A stretch of 5,665 nt of DNA from Planctomycetota bacterium (lineage in GTDB: Bacteria; Planctomycetota; Planctomycetia; Pirellulales; Pirellulaceae). Positions 5,466 through 5,665 of the stretch are shown piece by piece (the first letter of the stretch is position 1; each line of letters opens with the position of its first letter). Position numbers and translations under genes: made by a program. Below the pieces are notes generated by a model. The model was not told the DNA's origin, ran no database searches, and saw only the letters and a program-made list of their open reading frames with translations. The stretch lies in contig JAHWKS010000436.1 of the NCBI GenBank assembly GCA_019347795.1, positions 1 to 5,665 on the forward strand, given 5' to 3'.

Positions 5466-5493
5466 AACGTCCGATAATGTCCGTTATGTTCGG
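5466..5493. repeat. Three short direct repeats at about 10-bp spacing
   Basis: AACGTCCG (5466-5473), AATGTCCG (5476-5483) and TATGTTCG (5485-5492) are related 8-mers spaced 10 and 9 bases apart, close to one helical turn. The second differs from the first by one base and the third from the second by two. They are less GC-rich than the surroundings and lie 115-142 bases upstream of the membrane protein start. Possible readings are a protein-binding array or part of an intergenic repeat family. Confidence 0.4.
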
Positions 5494-5526
5494 TTAGGAG
5501 TCAGTTTTTCCAAGGGTTTCGGGCTC

Positions 5527-5541
5527 AGGTCGATTCGACCT
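5527..5541. promoter_or_regulatory. 15-bp dyad, possible operator
   Basis: AGGTCGA and TCGACCT form a perfect palindrome around a single central T. It lies about 175 bases upstream of the minus-strand membrane protein gene and about 70 bases downstream of the possible stop at 5613. Short perfect dyads like this can be sites for dimeric regulators, but no promoter hexamers could be paired with it, so the role is a guess. Confidence 0.25.
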
Positions 5542-5567
5542 TCGAACTGCTTTTGGAAGCCCGCCAG

Positions 5568-5608
5568 CCTCATCTCCTCCGCTCCCTATCTCCTCATCTC
5601 CCGCTCTC
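5568..5608. repeat. Pyrimidine-rich tract with a 10-bp direct repeat
   Basis: About 36 of 41 bases on the plus strand are C or T. CCTCATCTCC occurs exactly twice, at 5568-5577 and 5592-5601, 24 bases apart. On the minus strand this becomes a purine run with GGAGATGAGG twice, which resembles Shine-Dalgarno sequence but has no good reading frame after it. It begins right after the possible stop codon at 5613-5615. Confidence 0.5.
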
Positions 5609-5612
5609 AAGG

Positions 5613-5665
5613 CTACCGCGGCAACTGCGGCAGGCTGCCCTGCTCGGCGGCGGCGCGGACAGATC
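5613..5665 (-). CDS. Possible C-terminal end of a gene entering from the right edge
   Basis: The minus strand is open from the right edge to a TAG at 5613-5615, giving a tail SVRAAAEQGSLPQLPR. A stop followed at once by repeat-rich non-coding sequence, and GC-ending codons throughout, fit a real gene end. Sixteen residues are too few to identify a family or rule out chance. If real, it is on the same strand as the membrane protein gene, with 261 bases between them. Confidence 0.4.
   Translation of the reverse strand, partial: SVRAAAEQGSLPQLPR

Overview
The window looks like ordinary chromosome from a high-GC bacterium, most likely a planctomycete of the Pirellulales type. This is inferred from three things: strong GC bias at third codon positions; a membrane protein carrying the FSLR-type motif before a hydrophobic segment that I associate with planctomycete proteins; and intergenic spaces filled with GC-rich palindromes that I recall from such genomes. 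Shine-Dalgarno signals are mostly weak. No search was run, so the taxonomy is an inference.

Layout, left to right. (1) 1-526, minus: a DUF6940-type protein cut off at the left edge, lacking only its C-terminal end. (2) 527-684: a divergent spacer holding a 7-bp-stem hairpin. (3) 685-1842, plus: a GT4-family glycosyltransferase. (4) 1843-2061: a repeat-rich spacer with an imperfect direct repeat and a 94-bp imperfect palindrome. (5) 2062-2973, plus: a soluble Hanks-type Ser/Thr protein kinase starting at GTG, with a degenerate glycine loop and DFS in place of DFG. (6) 2974-3114: a spacer dominated by a perfect 23-bp inverted repeat. (7) 3115-4086, plus: accA, the carboxyltransferase alpha subunit of acetyl-CoA carboxylase, full length. 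(8) 4086-4472: a lower-GC stretch with a 23-codon ORF overlapping the accA stop by one base and a doubtful 79-aa ORF with a good ribosome-binding site. (9) 4473-5351, minus: a polytopic membrane protein of unknown function. (10) 5352-5612: a gene-free spacer with a perfect 24-bp inverted repeat, short helically phased direct repeats, a 15-bp dyad and a pyrimidine-rich tract. (11) 5613-5665, minus: a possible last 16 codons of another gene.

The glycosyltransferase, kinase and accA share a strand, but the spacers between them (219 and 141 bp) are large and each holds a big palindrome, so they are probably not one tight operon. accA is the only gene with a certain metabolic role, the first committed step of fatty acid synthesis. 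Its partner accD is not here. The kinase next to accA invites a regulatory hypothesis, but the sequence alone does not show one.

I see no tRNA, rRNA, CRISPR array, transposase or phage gene. Nothing here is clearly a new multigene system. The most unusual content is the variety of intergenic palindromes and the atypical kinase active site.
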